7,144 nt of DNA. It comes from Bacillota bacterium. Its GTDB lineage: Bacteria > Bacillota_C > Negativicutes > CTSoil-072. The position numbers and the translations under genes are program-made. Positions 6,278 to 7,144 of this stretch are shown here, one piece after another (the stretch's first letter is position 1; the number at the start of each line of letters is the position of its first letter). The notes under the pieces are model-generated. The model made no database searches and was not told where the DNA came from. It saw nothing but the letters and a program-made list of their open reading frames with translations. The DNA is taken from assembly GCA_017861495.1 (NCBI GenBank), contig JAGFXW010000126.1:1-7144 (forward strand), written 5' to 3'.

Positions 6278-7050
6278 ATAACGAAAAAGCAAAAATCCGG
6301 GTACTTATCGTAGATGACGAGGTTCACGCACGCGACGAACTGCAATATTTATTAGAAAAGGACCCTGATGTTTGCGTTATTAACACTTGTTGCAATTATC
6401 AGGAAGCATTGGACACGATCCGCACAGAAAATCCCCATTTGATTTTTATGGATATTGAAATGCCCGGCATTAACGGAATAAAGGCTGCAGAAGAAATTAT
6501 GGATATGGATCGTCCTCCGCTTGTGGTTTTTGCTACGGCGCATGAAGAATTTGCTTTAAAAGCGTTTGAACTGGACGTTGTCGATTATTTGTTGAAACCG
6601 TTTTCTACGAAACGGGTTGCCAAAGCGATCAATCGGGTTCGTCGTATGATGGACCTGACTTCTGTCGTGGAATTAAAGAAAAACAAAACAATGGATAAAT
6701 TTTCTAATCAAGTATATACGAAAACAAAGTTGGCGATTGAGCATAATGCGAAAGCAACGATTGTTGACACCAGTGATATTATCCTGGCGTGTTATTGTGA
6801 AGGACAGCTTAAAATTTACACCCGGGAACAGAAATATCAATGCAATATGACATTGCAAGATTTACAGGCCCGTCTGGATGAGCAATGTTTTTTTCGCAGC
6901 CATCGGGCTTATATCGTAAATATCGAAAAAGTCAGGGAAATTATTCCATGGTTTAATGGTACCTATAATCTGATTATGGATGGGTTAACGGTTGAGGTGC
7001 CGGTTAGTAGACAGCAGGCGCCTAAATTGAAAAAAATATTTGGATTGTAA
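6274..7050 (+). CDS. lytR: LytR/LytT-type response regulator (REC plus LytTR DNA-binding domain)
   Basis: This is the cytosolic partner of the adjacent kinase: phosphorylation of its receiver domain controls DNA binding by a LytTR domain. The protein has 258 residues. The receiver (about 8-128) shows Asp14-Asp15, the phospho-acceptor Asp60 in FMDIEMPGING, Thr88 (FATAHEEFALKAF) and Lys108 in YLLKPF. The LytTR domain (about 155-256) contains the typical FFRSHRAYIVNI (206-217) and a C-terminal VPVSRQQAPKLKKIFGL. All phosphorylation residues are intact. The ATG overlaps the lytS stop (ATGA at 6274-6277), so equimolar, coupled synthesis is likely. The protein has seven cysteines (34, 39, 40, 173, 175, 190, 205), more than usual for a regulator. 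Targets are unknown; LytTR regulators often act on genes close by, and the next gene lies beyond the window. This is the two-component LytR, not the LytR-CpsA-Psr wall ligase. Confidence 0.95.
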   Translation: MNNEKAKIRVLIVDDEVHARDELQYLLEKDPDVCVINTCCNYQEALDTIRTENPHLIFMDIEMPGINGIKAAEEIMDMDRPPLVVFATAHEEFALKAFELDVVDYLLKPFSTKRVAKAINRVRRMMDLTSVVELKKNKTMDKFSNQVYTKTKLAIEHNAKATIVDTSDIILACYCEGQLKIYTREQKYQCNMTLQDLQARLDEQCFFRSHRAYIVNIEKVREIIPWFNGTYNLIMDGLTVEVPVSRQQAPKLKKIFGL

Positions 7051-7099
7051 TGCAGTTTATTCTCCGATTATTGCATTTCAACTGTTGATTTTGACATTC

Positions 7100-7131
7100 T
7101 GCCGGCAATTTATTGTCGGCAATTTTAATTT
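7100..7131 (+). terminator. rho-independent terminator after lytR
   Basis: GCCGGCAA (7101-7108) pairs with TTGTCGGC (7113-7120) around a TTTA loop, with one G-U pair; an outer T-A pair (7100/7121) extends the stem to nine. A T-rich tail, AATTTTAATTT (7121-7131), follows on the + strand. No T tract flanks it on the other side, so it reads as one-directional and probably ends the operon. The tail is interrupted by A residues, so efficiency may be moderate. Confidence 0.75.
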
Positions 7132-7144
7132 GCATTATGCTATT

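Noticed and set aside
7049..7077. Inverted repeat AATGCA / TGCATT just after the lytR stop.
   Set aside because: Six-base arms with a 17-base loop and no T tract are unremarkable next to the stronger hairpin at 7100-7121.
7052..7089. Two near-matches to a recalled LytTR half-site consensus ([TA][AC][CA]GTTN[AG][TG]): GCAGTTTAT at 7052-7060 and ACTGTTGAT at 7081-7089; a third, TTAGTTTAT, at 913-921.
   Set aside because: Each has one mismatch, which is expected about once per 150 bases per strand by chance. The pair at 7052 and 7081 is 29 bases apart start to start, not the roughly 21-22 typical of LytTR direct repeats.
7091..7141. Perfect TTGACA at 7091-7096, and a TTGTCG (7113-7118) with a 17-base spacer to TATGCT (7136-7141), as promoters for a gene beyond the window.
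   Set aside because: The first has no acceptable -10 at 16-18 bases. The second matches consensus at only 4/6 in both boxes and overlaps the terminator stem.

Overview
The window carries seven protein-coding genes, all on the + strand and tightly packed. The first is cut by the left edge. Strong GGAGG-type ribosome binding sites, AT-leaning intergenic DNA and the gene order point to a Bacillota-type anaerobe. My best guess is a Negativicutes/Sporomusaceae-like organism, but that rests on remembered gene orders and not on any diagnostic sequence in the window.

Layout. (1) Positions 1-853 hold the C-terminal two thirds of a flavoprotein of the HI0933/YhiN/BaiN family. (2) An 87-base gap (854-940) holds the only plausible leader and promoter region upstream of the rest. 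(3) Positions 941-3270 encode two shikimate-pathway enzymes: the entry enzyme DAHP synthase (type I-beta, with an N-terminal ferredoxin-like regulatory domain) and EPSP synthase (class II-like). Their stop and start codons overlap. (4) Positions 3303-4572 encode cytidylate kinase (cmk) and a lysophosphatidic acid acyltransferase (plsC), separated by one base; plsC uses a TTG start. (5) Four bases later comes a two-component system: a full-length LytS-type sensor kinase (4577-6277), overlapping by four bases a LytTR-type response regulator (6274-7050). (6) A rho-independent terminator lies at 7100-7131. It closes the unit.

From 941 to the terminator the genes read as one probable operon: aroF-aroA-cmk-plsC-lytS-lytR. 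The largest internal gap is 32 bases, before cmk. The first four genes are housekeeping: chorismate supply, CMP/dCMP recycling and phosphatidic acid synthesis. The aroA-cmk and cmk-plsC linkages are familiar in many bacteria. The less expected part is a sensor-kinase/regulator pair joined directly to plsC, where many Firmicutes have ispH and rpsA.

The most informative detail is in the sensor. Its membrane domain has Arg71, Arg98 and Cys109 at positions matching, with a constant offset of one, the residues I recall as the pyruvate site of E. coli BtsS (Arg72, Arg99, Cys110). The fourth residue (Ser113 in BtsS) is Ala112 here. Its GAF domain and its partner regulator are also unusually rich in cysteine. 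I found no RNA genes, mobile elements, CRISPR arrays or broken genes. I do not see a clearly new biological system.
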